A stretch of DNA of 45,977 bases from Hydrogenophaga sp. (GTDB lineage Bacteria; Pseudomonadota; Gammaproteobacteria; Burkholderiales; Burkholderiaceae_C). Location: NCBI GenBank assembly GCA_020048405.1, contig JAIFMP010000099.1:1-45977 (forward strand), read 5' to 3'. Made by a program: the position numbers and the translations under genes. The notes beneath the pieces were generated by a model, which did no database searches, had not been told where the DNA came from, and saw only the letters and a program-made list of their open reading frames with translations. Below, piece after piece: positions 32,746 to 43,529 of the stretch. Numbering within the stretch: position 1 is the stretch's first letter; each line of letters starts with the position of its first letter.

Positions 32746-33683
32746 GTGGGGGGCTGCGCCACCGGCTGGCGCTGTATTTGCAACTCATCCGTTGGGACCG
32801 GCCTGCCGGTTGGCTGCTGCTGCTGTGGCCGACGCTGGCCGGTTTGTGGCTGGCAGCAGGTGGCTGGCCCGGCTGGCATTTGCTGTCGGTGTTTGTGGCC
32901 GGCACGGTGCTGATGCGCAGCGCGGGTTGCTGCATCAATGACGTGGCCGACCGCCGGTTTGACCGCCACGTGAAGCGCACGGCCCAGAGGCCGGTCACCT
33001 CCGGTCAGGTCAGCGTGCGCGAGGCCCTGGCCGTGGGCGCGGTGCTGGCGATGGTGGCTCTTGCCTTGGTGCTGACCACCAATGCGGCCACGGTCGTGTG
33101 GGCGTTGCCCGCCTTGGGTGTGACGCTGCTGTATCCCTACGCCAAGCGCGTGCTGGCCATGCCGCAAGCGGTGCTGGGTGTGGCGTTCAGCTTTGGCATT
33201 CCCATGGGGTTCACGGCCGTGAATGCAGGACCCCCTGGCCAGTTGTGGGCCGAGGGGCTGGCCGCGTTCGACGCTGCCACTGTGTGGCAGGCCTGGCGCG
33301 ACATTCCCTGGCAGGCGTGGGCCTTGTTTGCGGGCAACCTGTTTTGGGTGCTGGCCTTTGACACCGAGTACGCCATGGTGGACCGGGACGACGACGTGAA
33401 GCTGGGCATGAAAACCTCGGCCATCACCTTGGGGCGCTGGGACGTGATGGCTGTCACCACGTTTTACGTAGTCTTTATATGTATTTGGGCTCTGGCGCTT
33501 GCCCATATTGATTTGTTTGCTATTTACATAGTGGCCAGTGCGGCAGGTGTGGCGCAAGTGGTGTGGCACGTGCGCCTGATCCGTGACCGTTCACGGGAAG
33601 GGTGCTTCAAGGCCTTTCGTGCCAACCACTGGCTGGGCGCCACGCTGTTCGCCGGGCTGGCGCTGGCCCAGGCCCTGGCCTGA
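32742..33683 (+). CDS. ubiA: 4-hydroxybenzoate octaprenyltransferase
   Basis: [83 protein letters not shown] start overlaps the oxyR stop. Confidence 0.95.
   Translation: MSGGLRHRLALYLQLIRWDRPAGWLLLLWPTLAGLWLAAGGWPGWHLLSVFVAGTVLMRSAGCCINDVADRRFDRHVKRTAQRPVTSGQVSVREALAVGAVLAMVALALVLTTNAATVVWALPALGVTLLYPYAKRVLAMPQAVLGVAFSFGIPMGFTAVNAGPPGQLWAEGLAAFDAATVWQAWRDIPWQAWALFAGNLFWVLAFDTEYAMVDRDDDVKLGMKTSAITLGRWDVMAVTTFYVVFICIWALALAHIDLFAIYIVASAAGVAQVVWHVRLIRDRSREGCFKAFRANHWLGATLFAGLALAQALA
33484..33523. repeat. copy B of the putative dispersed repeat, embedded in ubiA
   Basis: AT-rich block in GC-rich gene; reverse complement ATAGCAAACAAATCAATATGGGCAAGCGCCAGAGCCCAAA aligns without gaps to 10800-10839. 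Confidence 0.5.
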
Positions 33684-33703
33684 GCGCCAAGGCCGTTCGC
33701 AGG

Positions 33704-34525
33704 TCAGCGACCGAACTCGTCGCCCAGCTCTTGAGCCCGCTGCGCGGCGGCGTGCATGGCCTGTACGAAGTGGGCTTTCACAGCGGCAGTCTCCATGTGG
33801 GTGAGTGCGGCGTAGGTGGTGCCTCCCTTGGAGGTGACGCGCTGGCGCAAGATTTCGGGCGGCTCGTCCGACGCCTTGGCCAAGGCCGATGCGCCCACAA
33901 AGGTGCCAACAGCCAGCTTGTGGGCATCGGCCCGCGACAAACCCAGTTCGGCGCCGGCCTGTGCCATGGCCTCCAGAAAATAAAACACATACGCTGGGCC
34001 CGAGCCCGACAGCGCCGTGACGGCATCCAGCTGCTGTTCGTTGTCCAGCCACAGCAGTTCGCCGGTGGGGGTCAGCACGGTTTGCACCCGTTCGCGGTCA
34101 CCACCGGTCACGGCGCTGCGGGCAAACAGGCCCGTCATGCCCTGACCGACCAGCGCCGGGGTGTTGGGCATGGCGCGCACGATGCGCTGGGTGTCCAGCC
34201 AGCCAGCCATGCTGTCGCTGCGAATGCCGGCGGCCACGCTCAGGTGCAGGCTATCGCTCAGCCAGGCACGGCATTGCTCTGCAGCCTCTTTGAATGTTTG
34301 GGGCTTCACGGCCCACACCACCGTTTCGCTGCCTTGCAGCGCTGGGCCTGGCTCGGCCAGTGCGACCAGGCCAAATTGTTGTGCCAATCGCTCGCGTTGT
34401 TCGGCCCACGGCTCTACCACCTGAATTTGCGCGGGCTGCCAGCCCTGGCGAAGCAAGCCACCGATGATGGCGCTGGCCATGTTGCCGCCGCCGATGAAGG
34501 AAATGCGAGGTGCGTGGTCTGACAT
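33704..34525 (-). CDS. proC: pyrroline-5-carboxylate reductase
   Basis: RISFIGGGNMASAIIGGLL; AMPNTPALVGQGMTGL; ALSGSGPAYVFYFLEAM; TSKGGTTYAALTHME. Confidence 0.96.
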   Translation of the reverse strand: MSDHAPRISFIGGGNMASAIIGGLLRQGWQPAQIQVVEPWAEQRERLAQQFGLVALAEPGPALQGSETVVWAVKPQTFKEAAEQCRAWLSDSLHLSVAAGIRSDSMAGWLDTQRIVRAMPNTPALVGQGMTGLFARSAVTGGDRERVQTVLTPTGELLWLDNEQQLDAVTALSGSGPAYVFYFLEAMAQAGAELGLSRADAHKLAVGTFVGASALAKASDEPPEILRQRVTSKGGTTYAALTHMETAAVKAHFVQAMHAAAQRAQELGDEFGR

Positions 34526-34621
34526 ATAGATAGAGATAGGGTGCGACAGAGCGCTTGGGGTCTGCCCGGGTTGCTGATGCGGGTGCAGGGCGGGCATCAT
34601 GCCCGACCCCACTCCAAAGGA

Positions 34622-36097
34622 ATGCCCATGCATTATGTTTTGTCGCTGGATCAAGGGACCACCAGCTCGCGGGCGGTGTTGTTCGACGTGTCGGGGCGGG
34701 TCTGCGGCGTGGCTCAGCAGGCGTTTGCCCAGCACTTTCCGCAGCCGGACGACCTGTGGAACAGCCAACTGTCGGTGGCCCGGCAGGTGTTGCAAGCCAC
34801 TGGAACGCACGCTCAGCAGTTGCTGGCCATCGGTGTGACCAACCAGCGCGAAACCACGGTGCTGTGGGACCGGCACACTGGTCAGCCAGTGGCGTCGGCC
34901 ATCGTGTGGCAAGACCGCCGCACGGCCCATGTGTGTGATGCGTTGCGGGCCCAGGGGGCGGGGGCTGGTATTGCGGCCAAGACTGGGCTGGAGCTGGACG
35001 CCTACTTTTCAGCAACCAAACTGGCTTGGTTGCTGGACCATGTGCCAGGTTCCAGGGCGCGCGCCGAGCGGGGTGAGCTGGCCTTTGGCACGGTTGACAG
35101 TTGGTTGCTGTACCGCCTGACCGCAGGGGCTCTGCACGCCACCGATGTCAGCAACGCCAGCCGCACACAACTGTTCAACATCCACACCCTGAAGTGGGAT
35201 GAGGAGTTGCTGGCGCTGTTCAACATTCCGGCGCAGTTGATGCCGAAGGTGGTTCCGTCCAGTGGGCTGATGGGGCACACCCATGCCGACTGGCTGGGTG
35301 CAGAGGTGCCGGTGGCGGCCGCCGTGGGGGACCAGCAGGCGGCCCTGTTTGGTCAGGTCTGCCACCAGCCGGGCATGGCGAAAAACACCTACGGTACGGG
35401 GTGCTTTGTCTTGATGAACACGGGCTGCGCGCCCGCAGAGTCGCGCCATCGCTTGCTCAGCAGCGTGGCATGGCAAACAGGTACCGCGCCCACTGCGTAT
35501 TGCCTGGAGGGCTCGGTGTTCATGGGGGGCGCTACCGTGCAATGGCTGCGTGATGGGTTGCAAATCATCGACTCCGCCGACCAGATCGAGGCGCTGGCTT
35601 CCAGCGTGCCAGACGCGGGTGGGGTGGTGCTGGTGCCGGCATTCACCGGTCTGGGTGCCCCGCATTGGGATGGGCATGCGCGGGCTGCCTTGCTGGGCAT
35701 GACGCGCGGCACCACGCGTGCCCACATCGCACGCGCCGCGCTCGAAGCCATGGCGTACCAATGTGCAGAAGTGTTGTCAGCCATGTCGGCTGACAGCGGT
35801 CTGGCTGTCGAGCAACTGAAGGTTGATGGTGGTGCGTGTGTGAACAACCTCCTCATGCAGATGCAATCAAACCTGTGTGGTGTGCCCGTGCACCGTCCCC
35901 GCATGACCGAGGCCACGGCCGCAGGCGCGGCGTTTCTCGCTGGTGTGGCGGTGGGACTCTGGCAGGCCAGCGATCCGCCGTCCGCATTTGGCGAACTGGA
36001 CCGGGTGTTTGAGCCAAGCATGTCTGTCGATGAGCGCAAACAACGCATGGCGCAGTGGCAAAGGGCTGTGCAGCGCAGCCTTGGTTGGTCGCAATGA
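34622..36097 (+). CDS. glpK: glycerol kinase
   Basis: YVLSLDQGTTSSRAVLFD; GVTNQRETTVLWDRHTGQPVASAIVWQDRRT; FTGLGAPHWDGHARAALLGMTRGTTRAHIARAALEA; LKVDGGACVNNLLMQMQSNL. Confidence 0.96.
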   Translation: MPMHYVLSLDQGTTSSRAVLFDVSGRVCGVAQQAFAQHFPQPDDLWNSQLSVARQVLQATGTHAQQLLAIGVTNQRETTVLWDRHTGQPVASAIVWQDRRTAHVCDALRAQGAGAGIAAKTGLELDAYFSATKLAWLLDHVPGSRARAERGELAFGTVDSWLLYRLTAGALHATDVSNASRTQLFNIHTLKWDEELLALFNIPAQLMPKVVPSSGLMGHTHADWLGAEVPVAAAVGDQQAALFGQVCHQPGMAKNTYGTGCFVLMNTGCAPAESRHRLLSSVAWQTGTAPTAYCLEGSVFMGGATVQWLRDGLQIIDSADQIEALASSVPDAGGVVLVPAFTGLGAPHWDGHARAALLGMTRGTTRAHIARAALEAMAYQCAEVLSAMSADSGLAVEQLKVDGGACVNNLLMQMQSNLCGVPVHRPRMTEATAAGAAFLAGVAVGLWQASDPPSAFGELDRVFEPSMSVDERKQRMAQWQRAVQRSLGWSQ

Positions 36098-36126
36098 CAG
36101 AAAATATGCGCGGCACATAAAAACTG

Positions 36127-36156
36127 TTGACGCGACTGAAAACCGCATGTCATAAT
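36127..36156 (+). promoter_or_regulatory. sigma70-type promoter for the rplN-led operon
   Basis: TTGACG (36127-36132), 18-nt spacer, CATAAT (36151-36156). Confidence 0.65.
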
Positions 36157-36162
36157 ACGCGG

Positions 36163-36304
36163 CTCTGCTTTTCCTAGCAGGGTATCTGCCCACCGAAGTT
36201 GGGGTGCTTCACGAATTCGCGTAAGCACACTGGCAACGACGGGCCCAAGACTGATCGCCCTCATCCGTGGTGGATGTGGGGATTCAAGTTGGGACTTAAT
36301 TCAA
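36163..36304 (+). ncRNA. candidate structured 5' leader of the rplN operon
   Basis: Hairpins CTGCT-tttcct-AGCAG, GTGCTT-c-ACG-aattcg-CGT-AAGCAC (36204-36228), CATCC-gtggt-GGATG (36262-36276) in the ~140 nt between promoter and ATG. Confidence 0.4.
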
Positions 36305-36673
36305 ATGATCCAAACGCAATCTCGACTCGATGTTGCTGACAACACGGGTGCCAAGTCCGTGATGTGCATCAAGGTGCTCGGTGGTTCCAAGCGCCGGTAC
36401 GCCAGCGTGGGCGACATCATCAAAGTCAGCATCAAAGAAGCTGCTCCCCGTGGCCGCGTCAAAAAAGGCGAGGTTTACAGCGCTGTGGTGGTTCGCACTG
36501 CCAAAGGCATCCGCCGTGGCGATGGTGCGCTCATCAAATTCGACGGCAACGCCGCCGTGTTGCTGAATGCCAAGCTGGAGCCCATCGGCACCCGCATTTT
36601 TGGCCCCGTGACGCGTGAACTGCGCACCGAAAAGTTCATGAAGATCGTGTCCCTGGCACCTGAAGTTCTTTGA
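36305..36673 (+). CDS. rplN: 50S ribosomal protein L14
   Basis: [27 protein letters not shown]... Confidence 0.98.
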   Translation: MIQTQSRLDVADNTGAKSVMCIKVLGGSKRRYASVGDIIKVSIKEAAPRGRVKKGEVYSAVVVRTAKGIRRGDGALIKFDGNAAVLLNAKLEPIGTRIFGPVTRELRTEKFMKIVSLAPEVL

Positions 36674-36682
36674 GGTTTCGAC

Positions 36683-37003
36683 ATGAACAAAATCGTTAAG
36701 GGTGACGACGTCATCGTCATCGCGGGTCGGGACAAGGGCAAGCGCGGCAAAGTCGTGCTGCGCAGCTCCGAAGACCATGTGGTTGTTGAAGGCATCAATG
36801 TCGTCAAGAAGCACGCCAAGCCCAACCCCATGAAGGGTGTGACTGGCGGCATCATCGACAAGACCATGCCCATCCACCAGTCCAACGTTGCGATCTTCAA
36901 TGCCGCCACCGGCAAAGCCGATCGCGTGGGCATCAAGCAACTGGCCGATGGCAAGAAGGTTCGCGTCTTCAAGTCCAACGGTGAAGAAATCAAGGTGGCA
37001 TGA
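36683..37003 (+). CDS. rplX: 50S ribosomal protein L24
   Basis: [23 protein letters not shown]... Confidence 0.98.
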   Translation: MNKIVKGDDVIVIAGRDKGKRGKVVLRSSEDHVVVEGINVVKKHAKPNPMKGVTGGIIDKTMPIHQSNVAIFNAATGKADRVGIKQLADGKKVRVFKSNGEEIKVA

Positions 37004-37005
37004 AC

Positions 37006-37545
37006 ATGGCACGTTTGCAAGATCAATTCCGCGCCACCATCGCGCCCAGCCTGATGGAAAAGTTTGGCTACAAGTCCGTGATGGAAGTGCCTCGCCTGAC
37101 CAAAATCACCCTGAACATGGGTGTGAGCGAGGCAGTGGCCGACAAGAAAGTCATGGACAACGCCGTGAGCGACCTGACCAAGATTGCTGGTCAGAAGCCA
37201 GTGGTCACCAAGGCGCGCAAGGCCATCGCCGGTTTCAAAATCCGCGAAGGTCAGGCCATTGGTTGCATGGTGACGCTGCGTGGCGCCCAGATGTACGAAT
37301 TCCTGGATCGTTTCGTGACCGTGGCTCTGCCGCGTGTTCGTGACTTCCGTGGTATTTCTGGCCGTTCGTTTGACGGTCGCGGCAACTACAACGTTGGCGT
37401 GAAAGAGCAGATCATTTTCCCTGAGATCGAATACGACAAGGTAGATGCTCTGCGTGGTCTGAACATCAGCATCACGACAACTGCCAAAACCGACGAAGAG
37501 TGCAAGGCTCTGTTGGCTGGTTTCCGTTTTCCCTTCAAGAACTGA
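37006..37545 (+). CDS. rplE: 50S ribosomal protein L5
   Basis: [43 protein letters not shown]... Confidence 0.98.
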   Translation: MARLQDQFRATIAPSLMEKFGYKSVMEVPRLTKITLNMGVSEAVADKKVMDNAVSDLTKIAGQKPVVTKARKAIAGFKIREGQAIGCMVTLRGAQMYEFLDRFVTVALPRVRDFRGISGRSFDGRGNYNVGVKEQIIFPEIEYDKVDALRGLNISITTTAKTDEECKALLAGFRFPFKN

Positions 37546-37553
37546 GGTGGCGT

Positions 37554-37859
37554 GTGGCAAAACAAGCTCTTCTCCAGCGTGAACTGAAGCGTGCCAACCT
37601 GGCCGCGAAGTTCGCCAAAAAATACGCCGAACTGAAAGCAGCATCCAAAGATGTGAAGCTTTCCGATGAGGAACGCGATGCGGCTCGCCTGGGACTCCAG
37701 AAGCTCCCGCGCAATGCCAATCCCACGCGTCAGCGCAACCGTTGCGAAATCACCGGTCGTCCACGCGGCACGTTCCGCCAGTTTGGTCTGGCGCGTGCAA
37801 AAGTCCGTGAAATGGCTTTTGCCGGGGACATCCCCGGCATGACCAAGGCCAGCTGGTAA
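37554..37859 (+). CDS. rpsN: 30S ribosomal protein S14
   Basis: GTG start; [24 protein letters not shown]...[41 protein letters not shown]. Confidence 0.98.
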   Translation: MAKQALLQRELKRANLAAKFAKKYAELKAASKDVKLSDEERDAARLGLQKLPRNANPTRQRNRCEITGRPRGTFRQFGLARAKVREMAFAGDIPGMTKASW

Positions 37860-37877
37860 GCCCTAGGAGAACCACAA

Positions 37878-38273
37878 ATGAGCATGAGTGATCCTATCGC
37901 CGATATGCTGACCCGCATTCGCAACGCGCAGATGGTGCAAAAGCCGTCCGTGTCCTTGCCGGCATCCAAAGTGAAAGTGGCCATCGCCCAAGTCCTGAAG
38001 GACGAGGGATACATCGACGGTTTCAAGGTTTCCACCGAAGGCGGCAAGTCCGAGCTGGAAATTGCACTGAAGTACTACGCCGGTCGCGCCGTTATCGAGC
38101 GCATCGAGCGCGTGAGCCGTCCTGGCCTGCGTGTGTACAAAGGCCGCGACGGCATTCCTCAAGTCATGAATGGCTTGGGCGTTGCCATCGTGACCACGCC
38201 CCGTGGCGTCATGACCGACCGCAAGGCCCGGGCTGAAGGCGTCGGTGGCGAAGTCCTGTGTTACGTCGCCTAA
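37878..38273 (+). CDS. rpsH: 30S ribosomal protein S8
   Basis: [46 protein letters not shown]... Confidence 0.98.
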   Translation: MSMSDPIADMLTRIRNAQMVQKPSVSLPASKVKVAIAQVLKDEGYIDGFKVSTEGGKSELEIALKYYAGRAVIERIERVSRPGLRVYKGRDGIPQVMNGLGVAIVTTPRGVMTDRKARAEGVGGEVLCYVA

Positions 38274-38298
38274 CGGCGGACATTGAGGAGAACACTGA

Positions 38299-38832
38299 AT
38301 GTCACGTGTCGCGAAAATGGCCGTCAAACTTCCACAAGGCGTGGAAGTGTCGATGAAGCCTGAAATGATTGCTGTCAAGGGAGCTTTGGGCTCTCTTGAG
38401 CTGGGCCAAAGCAGCCTGGTGAAGGTTGCGCAAGACGGTGCTGCACTGTCTTTCGAGCCTGCGAATGACTCCCGTGAAGCAAATGCCATGGCTGGCACCT
38501 TGCGCCAGCTGGTGGGCAACATGGTCAATGGTGTGAGCAAGGGCTTTGAGCGCAAGCTCAGCCTGATCGGCGTGGGCTACAAGGCCCAGGCACAAGGTGC
38601 CAAGCTGAACCTCACCGTTGGATATTCGCACCCCGTTGTGATCGAAATGCCTGCTGGCGTGAAGGTGGAGACGCCTACACCCACGGAGGTGCTGGTCAAG
38701 GGTTTCGATCGTCAGCGCGTGGGTCAGATCGCCGCTGAAATTCGCGCCGTTCGTCCGCCTGAGCCCTACAAAGGCAAAGGCATCCGCTATGCGGACGAAA
38801 AAGTCGCGATCAAAGAAACCAAGAAGAAATAA
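38299..38832 (+). CDS. rplF: 50S ribosomal protein L6
   Basis: [33 protein letters not shown]...[14 protein letters not shown]. Confidence 0.98.
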   Translation: MSRVAKMAVKLPQGVEVSMKPEMIAVKGALGSLELGQSSLVKVAQDGAALSFEPANDSREANAMAGTLRQLVGNMVNGVSKGFERKLSLIGVGYKAQAQGAKLNLTVGYSHPVVIEMPAGVKVETPTPTEVLVKGFDRQRVGQIAAEIRAVRPPEPYKGKGIRYADEKVAIKETKKK

Positions 38833-38843
38833 GGACTGGGATC

Positions 38844-39209
38844 ATGTTGACCAAAAAAGAACAACGTCTCCGTCGCGCCCGTCAGACCCGCGTCCGTATT
38901 GCCCAGCAATCCGCCGTTCGTTTGACGGTCAACCGCACCAACTTGCACATCTACGCCACCGTCATTTCTGGCGACGGCGCCCGCGTGCTGGCCTCTGCTT
39001 CTACGGCAGAGGCTGAAGTTCGCGCCCAGATCGGTGCTGCAGGCAAAGGCGGTAACAAAGCCGCTGCTGAACTGATCGGCAAGCGCATTGCCGAAAAGGC
39101 AAAAGCTGCTGGTGTTGAAAAAGTCGCCTTCGACCGTGCGGGCTTTGCCTACCACGGCCGTGTCAAGGCCCTCGCTGACGCAGCCCGGGAAGCCGGTCTC
39201 CAGTTCTGA
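38844..39209 (+). CDS. rplR: 50S ribosomal protein L18
   Basis: [38 protein letters not shown]... Confidence 0.98.
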   Translation: MLTKKEQRLRRARQTRVRIAQQSAVRLTVNRTNLHIYATVISGDGARVLASASTAEAEVRAQIGAAGKGGNKAAAELIGKRIAEKAKAAGVEKVAFDRAGFAYHGRVKALADAAREAGLQF

Positions 39210-39227
39210 TCACAAGGAAACGAAGAA

Positions 39228-39746
39228 ATGGCTAAGTTTCAGGCTAAAGCGCAGGGTGATGCACCGGAAGACGGTCTGCGCGAAAAAATGATTGCGATCA
39301 ACCGCGTGACCAAAGTGGTCAAGGGCGGTCGTATTTTGGGTTTTGCAGCACTGACCGTGGTCGGTGATGGTGATGGCAAAGTGGGTATGGGCAAAGGCAA
39401 GGCGCGTGAAGTGCCGGTCGCCGTCCAGAAAGCCATGGAGCAAGCCCGTCGCAACATGATCAAGGTTTCGTTGAAGAACGGATCCATTCATCACAGCGTG
39501 TACGGTGAGCATGGTGCTGCCAACGTCATGATGTTGCCCGCTTCCAAAGGTACCGGCATCATTGCTGGCGGCCCGATGCGTGCAGTGTTCGAAGTGTTGG
39601 GCATCACCGATGTGGTGGCGAAGAGCCACGGCTCCAGCAACCCCTACAACCTGGTTCGTGCAACCCTGGATGCATTGAACAACTCCACCACTCCCTCGGC
39701 CATTGCGGCCAAGCGCGGTAAGTCGGTGGAAGAGATCTTGGGCTGA
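39228..39746 (+). CDS. rpsE: 30S ribosomal protein S5
   Basis: [60 protein letters not shown]. Confidence 0.98.
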   Translation: MAKFQAKAQGDAPEDGLREKMIAINRVTKVVKGGRILGFAALTVVGDGDGKVGMGKGKAREVPVAVQKAMEQARRNMIKVSLKNGSIHHSVYGEHGAANVMMLPASKGTGIIAGGPMRAVFEVLGITDVVAKSHGSSNPYNLVRATLDALNNSTTPSAIAAKRGKSVEEILG

Positions 39747-39757
39747 GGAATACGCGA

Positions 39758-39940
39758 ATGTCCACACAAAACATGATCAAAGTGAAACTGGTCCGCAGTC
39801 CCATCGGTTGCAAGGTTTCCCATCGCGCCACCGTGCGCGGCCTGGGCCTGCGCAAGATGAACAGCGTGAGCGAGTTGCAAGACACGCCTGCTGTGCGCGG
39901 CATGATCAACAAGATCAGCTACCTGCTTCAGGTTCTGTAA
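39758..39940 (+). CDS. rpmD: 50S ribosomal protein L30
   Basis: [54 protein letters not shown]. Confidence 0.98.
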   Translation: MSTQNMIKVKLVRSPIGCKVSHRATVRGLGLRKMNSVSELQDTPAVRGMINKISYLLQVL

Positions 39941-39952
39941 TCAAGGGATACC

Positions 39953-40384
39953 ATGGAACTCAATACCATCAAACCCGCAGAGGGTGCGAAGCATGCCAAA
40001 CGGCGCGTGGGTCGCGGCATTGGCTCTGGTCTGGGCAAAACCGCTGGTCGCGGCCACAAGGGTCAGAAGTCCCGTGCAGGTGGCTACCACAAGGTGGGTT
40101 TCGAAGGCGGTCAGATGCCTTTGCAACGCCGTCTGCCCAAGCGTGGCTTCAAGTCTCATTTGCTGCAGTTCACCGGTGAGGTCACATTGACCGATCTCGC
40201 TGGACTGGACGCGACTGAAGTGGACTTGCTTGCGCTCAAGCAGGCTGGTCTGGTTGGCGAAATGATCCGCAAGGTCAAAGTTGTCAACACCGGCGCTTTG
40301 ACCAAGGCGGTGAATTTGAAGAACATTCTGGCTACTGCTGGTGCGAAAGCGGCTATCGAAGCTGCTGGCGGCTCAGTGTCCTGA
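39953..40384 (+). CDS. rplO: 50S ribosomal protein L15
   Basis: [44 protein letters not shown]... Confidence 0.98.
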   Translation: MELNTIKPAEGAKHAKRRVGRGIGSGLGKTAGRGHKGQKSRAGGYHKVGFEGGQMPLQRRLPKRGFKSHLLQFTGEVTLTDLAGLDATEVDLLALKQAGLVGEMIRKVKVVNTGALTKAVNLKNILATAGAKAAIEAAGGSVS

Positions 40385-40401
40385 TAACTGCGCAATCAAA
40401 C

Positions 40402-41721
40402 GTGGCAACAGTCAACCCATCATTGGCCAAAGGTGACAAGTACGGCGATTTGCGTCGCCGCCTTGTATTTCTTTTGCTGGCTCTTGTGGTCTACCGCATC
40501 GGAGCGCACATTCCTGTGCCGGGCATTGACCCAGTCCAGCTGGCTCAGCTGTTCAAGACACAGGAAGGTGGCATATTGAGTTTGTTCAATATGTTCTCCG
40601 GCGGGGCGTTGTCGCGTTTTGCAGTGTTCGCCTTGGGGATCATGCCCTACATTTCTGCGTCGATCATCATGCAGCTTGCAACCTATGTGTTGCCTGCATT
40701 TGAGCAGCTGAAAAAGGAAGGCGAGTCGGGCAGACGGAAAATAACTCAGTACACGCGATATGGTGCGGTTGCGCTGGCCTTGTTCCAGTCGTTGGGGATT
40801 GCCCTGGCTCTGGAGGGCACGCCCAATCTGGTGCTCGACCCCGGCTTTGGTTTCCGGCTCACAACAGTTGTCAGCCTGACTGCTGGCACCATGTTCATGA
40901 TGTGGCTGGGTGAGCAGATCACTGAGCGCGGCTTGGGTAACGGCATCTCCATTTTGATCTTTGCCAGTATCGCAGCTGGTTTGCCCGGTGCCATGGCTGG
41001 TTTGTTTGAGCTGGTACGCACGGGGGCCATGAACATCCTTGCCTCGCTGTTCATCATGGTGTTGGTGGTTGGCGTGACCTACTTTGTGGTGTTCGTGGAA
41101 CGTGGCCAAAGGAAGATCCTGGTCAACTACGCTCGACGCCAAGTGGGCAACAAGGTCTACGGCGGACAGTCTTCCCACTTGCCATTGAAATTGAACATGG
41201 CTGGTGTGATCCCTGCCATCTTCGCGTCGTCCATCATTTTGTTGCCAGCCACTGTCGTGGGTTGGTTCAGCACGGGTGATTCGATGCGTTGGCTGAAAGA
41301 CATCTCCAGCGCACTCACACCCGGCCAGCCGATATACGTGGCGCTGTATGGTGCGGCGATCGTGTTTTTCTGCTTTTTCTACACCGCATTGGTGTTCAAC
41401 AGCAGGGAAACAGCAGACAACCTGAAAAAGAGTGGCGCATTCATTCCAGGTATCCGTCCTGGCGACCAGACAGCCAAGCACATCGACAAGATTTTGTCTC
41501 GTCTCACGCTGGCCGGTGCTGTGTACATCACGCTGGTTTGCCTGCTGCCTGAATTTTTGATTTTGAAATACAACGTCCCGTTTTACTTCGGTGGAACATC
41601 GTTGTTGATCATCGTGGTGGTGACCATGGATTTCATGGCCCAGGTGCAAAACTACATGATGTCGCAGCAATACGAATCGTTGCTCAAGAAGGCAAACTTC
41701 AAGGGTGCCGGTGGCATGTGA
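40402..41721 (+). CDS. secY: preprotein translocase subunit SecY
   Basis: GTG start; [56 protein letters not shown]. Confidence 0.98.
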   Translation: MATVNPSLAKGDKYGDLRRRLVFLLLALVVYRIGAHIPVPGIDPVQLAQLFKTQEGGILSLFNMFSGGALSRFAVFALGIMPYISASIIMQLATYVLPAFEQLKKEGESGRRKITQYTRYGAVALALFQSLGIALALEGTPNLVLDPGFGFRLTTVVSLTAGTMFMMWLGEQITERGLGNGISILIFASIAAGLPGAMAGLFELVRTGAMNILASLFIMVLVVGVTYFVVFVERGQRKILVNYARRQVGNKVYGGQSSHLPLKLNMAGVIPAIFASSIILLPATVVGWFSTGDSMRWLKDISSALTPGQPIYVALYGAAIVFFCFFYTALVFNSRETADNLKKSGAFIPGIRPGDQTAKHIDKILSRLTLAGAVYITLVCLLPEFLILKYNVPFYFGGTSLLIIVVVTMDFMAQVQNYMMSQQYESLLKKANFKGAGGM

Positions 41722-41793
41722 AGGCTTCACCGCCTCCGGCATCGAATTCAGACATGTGACAGATTGAATCCAATTGATTTCTAGGAGAAAACG

Positions 41794-41907
41794 ATGAGAG
41801 TTTCGGCTTCGGTCAAAAAAATGTGCCGCAACTGTAAGATTATCCGGCGCAAGGGCGTAGTGCGAGTGATTTGCACCGATCCCCGCCACAAACAGCGTCA
41901 AGGCTGA
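41794..41907 (+). CDS. rpmJ: 50S ribosomal protein L36
   Basis: Translated directly: [37 protein letters not shown]. Too short for the ORF track. Confidence 0.97.
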   Translation: MRVSASVKKMCRNCKIIRRKGVVRVICTDPRHKQRQG

Positions 41908-41927
41908 TTGAGTTTCAGAGGACCATC

Positions 41928-42293
41928 ATGGCTCGTATTGCAGGTATCAACATCCCTCCCCACAAACATGCCGAAATTGGCTTGACAGCTATTTTTGGTA
42001 TTGGCCGCACGCGCGCGCGCAAAATCTGCGAAGCCTGTGGCATCGAATACTCCAAGAAAATCAAGGAGTTGACCGACGCTGAACTTGAAAAGGTTCGAGA
42101 CCAAGTCGGTTTGTTTACAATCGAGGGTGACCTGCGTCGTGAAACCACGATGAACATCAAGCGCTTGATGGACATCGGTTGCTACCGCGGTTTCCGTCAC
42201 CGTCGTGGTTTGCCCATGCGTGGCCAACGCACCAAGACCAATGCCCGCACTCGCAAGGGTCCGCGCAAGGCCGCTTTGGCGTTGAAAAAATAA
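41928..42293 (+). CDS. rpsM: 30S ribosomal protein S13
   Basis: [39 protein letters not shown]... Confidence 0.98.
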   Translation: MARIAGINIPPHKHAEIGLTAIFGIGRTRARKICEACGIEYSKKIKELTDAELEKVRDQVGLFTIEGDLRRETTMNIKRLMDIGCYRGFRHRRGLPMRGQRTKTNARTRKGPRKAALALKK

Positions 42294-42312
42294 CCTGAAC
42301 TGAAAGCTTCCC

Positions 42313-42717
42313 ATGGCCAAGTCGCCTTCCAATTCCGCTGCGGCGCGTGTGCGCAAAAAAGTGCGCAAGAACATTGCCGATGGCATTGCGCACGTTCACG
42401 CATCGTTCAACAACACCATCATCACCATCACCGATCGCCAGGGTAACGCGTTGTCCTGGGCTTCGTCTGGTGGTCAGGGTTTCAAGGGCTCACGTAAATC
42501 CACGCCGTTTGCTGCCCAGGTGGCTTCAGAGGTGGCTGGTCGTGCCGCGATCGAGCAAGGGATCAAAAACCTGGACGTCGAAATCAAAGGTCCCGGTCCT
42601 GGTCGCGAGTCTTCGGTTCGCGCGTTGGGTGCCCTGGGTATCCGCATCGTGTCCATTGCCGATGTGACCCCGGTTCCCCACAACGGTTGCCGCCCACAGA
42701 AGCGTCGCCGCATCTGA
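42313..42717 (+). CDS. rpsK: 30S ribosomal protein S11
   Basis: [53 protein letters not shown]... Confidence 0.98.
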   Translation: MAKSPSNSAAARVRKKVRKNIADGIAHVHASFNNTIITITDRQGNALSWASSGGQGFKGSRKSTPFAAQVASEVAGRAAIEQGIKNLDVEIKGPGPGRESSVRALGALGIRIVSIADVTPVPHNGCRPQKRRRI

Positions 42718-42821
42718 TTTCCCCCGGTCTGCCTAGTGCAGGCCAATAAGCCCACCGCCACGGTCTTTCCACCGTGGCTCCTGCGTTTTTGCGCGCAGCA
42801 GATTAATTTAAGGACAACAAC

Positions 42822-43445
42822 GTGGCACGTTACCTCGGCCCTAAGGCCAAACTTTCCCGCCGTGAAGGCACCGATCTGTTGCTCAAGAGCGCACGCCGCT
42901 CGATCAGCGACAAAGCAAAATTCGATTCCAAACCAGGCCAGCACGGACGCACGTCCGGTGCCCGTACTTCTGACTTTGGTCTGCAGCTCCGTGAGAAGCA
43001 AAAAGTCAAACGCATGTATGGCATTCTGGAGCGTCAGTTCCGCCGCTACTTCGAAGAGGCCGATCGTCGCCGTGGAAACACAGGTTCCAATTTGTTGTTC
43101 CTGTTGGAATCTCGCCTCGACAACGTTGTCTTCCGCATGGGTTTCGCGTCTACCCGTGCCGAAGCACGTCAGATGGTTTCCCACAAGGCCATCACTGTCA
43201 ACGGTTCATCCGTGAACATCCCTTCCTACCTGGTCAAGGCCGGTGATGTGGTGGCCGTTCGCGAGAAATCCAAAAAGCAAGCCCGCGTGCTGGAAGCCAT
43301 TGAACTGGCGAAGCAGATTGGCTTCCCCGCTTGGGTCGATGTCGCTGCGGACAAAGCAGAAGGCACCTTCAAGAAGAGCCCTGACCGCGATGAGTTTGCA
43401 GCCGACATCAACGAATCGCTGATTGTCGAACTTTATTCTCGTTAA
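42822..43445 (+). CDS. rpsD: 30S ribosomal protein S4
   Basis: [67 protein letters not shown]... Confidence 0.98.
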   Translation: MARYLGPKAKLSRREGTDLLLKSARRSISDKAKFDSKPGQHGRTSGARTSDFGLQLREKQKVKRMYGILERQFRRYFEEADRRRGNTGSNLLFLLESRLDNVVFRMGFASTRAEARQMVSHKAITVNGSSVNIPSYLVKAGDVVAVREKSKKQARVLEAIELAKQIGFPAWVDVAADKAEGTFKKSPDRDEFAADINESLIVELYSR

Positions 43446-43529
43446 TCCGTCCCCCGCATGCGTTTTGCTGCGGGGTTGCTTCGTCGGCCTTATCGGTGTA
43501 ACGAGCCGAGGGTATTGAGGGAAGTTTGA

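Noticed and set aside
40420-41901. 493-aa ORF antisense to secY
   Set aside because: Opposite a clear SecY; His/Gln-rich composition typical of an antisense shadow frame in GC-rich DNA.
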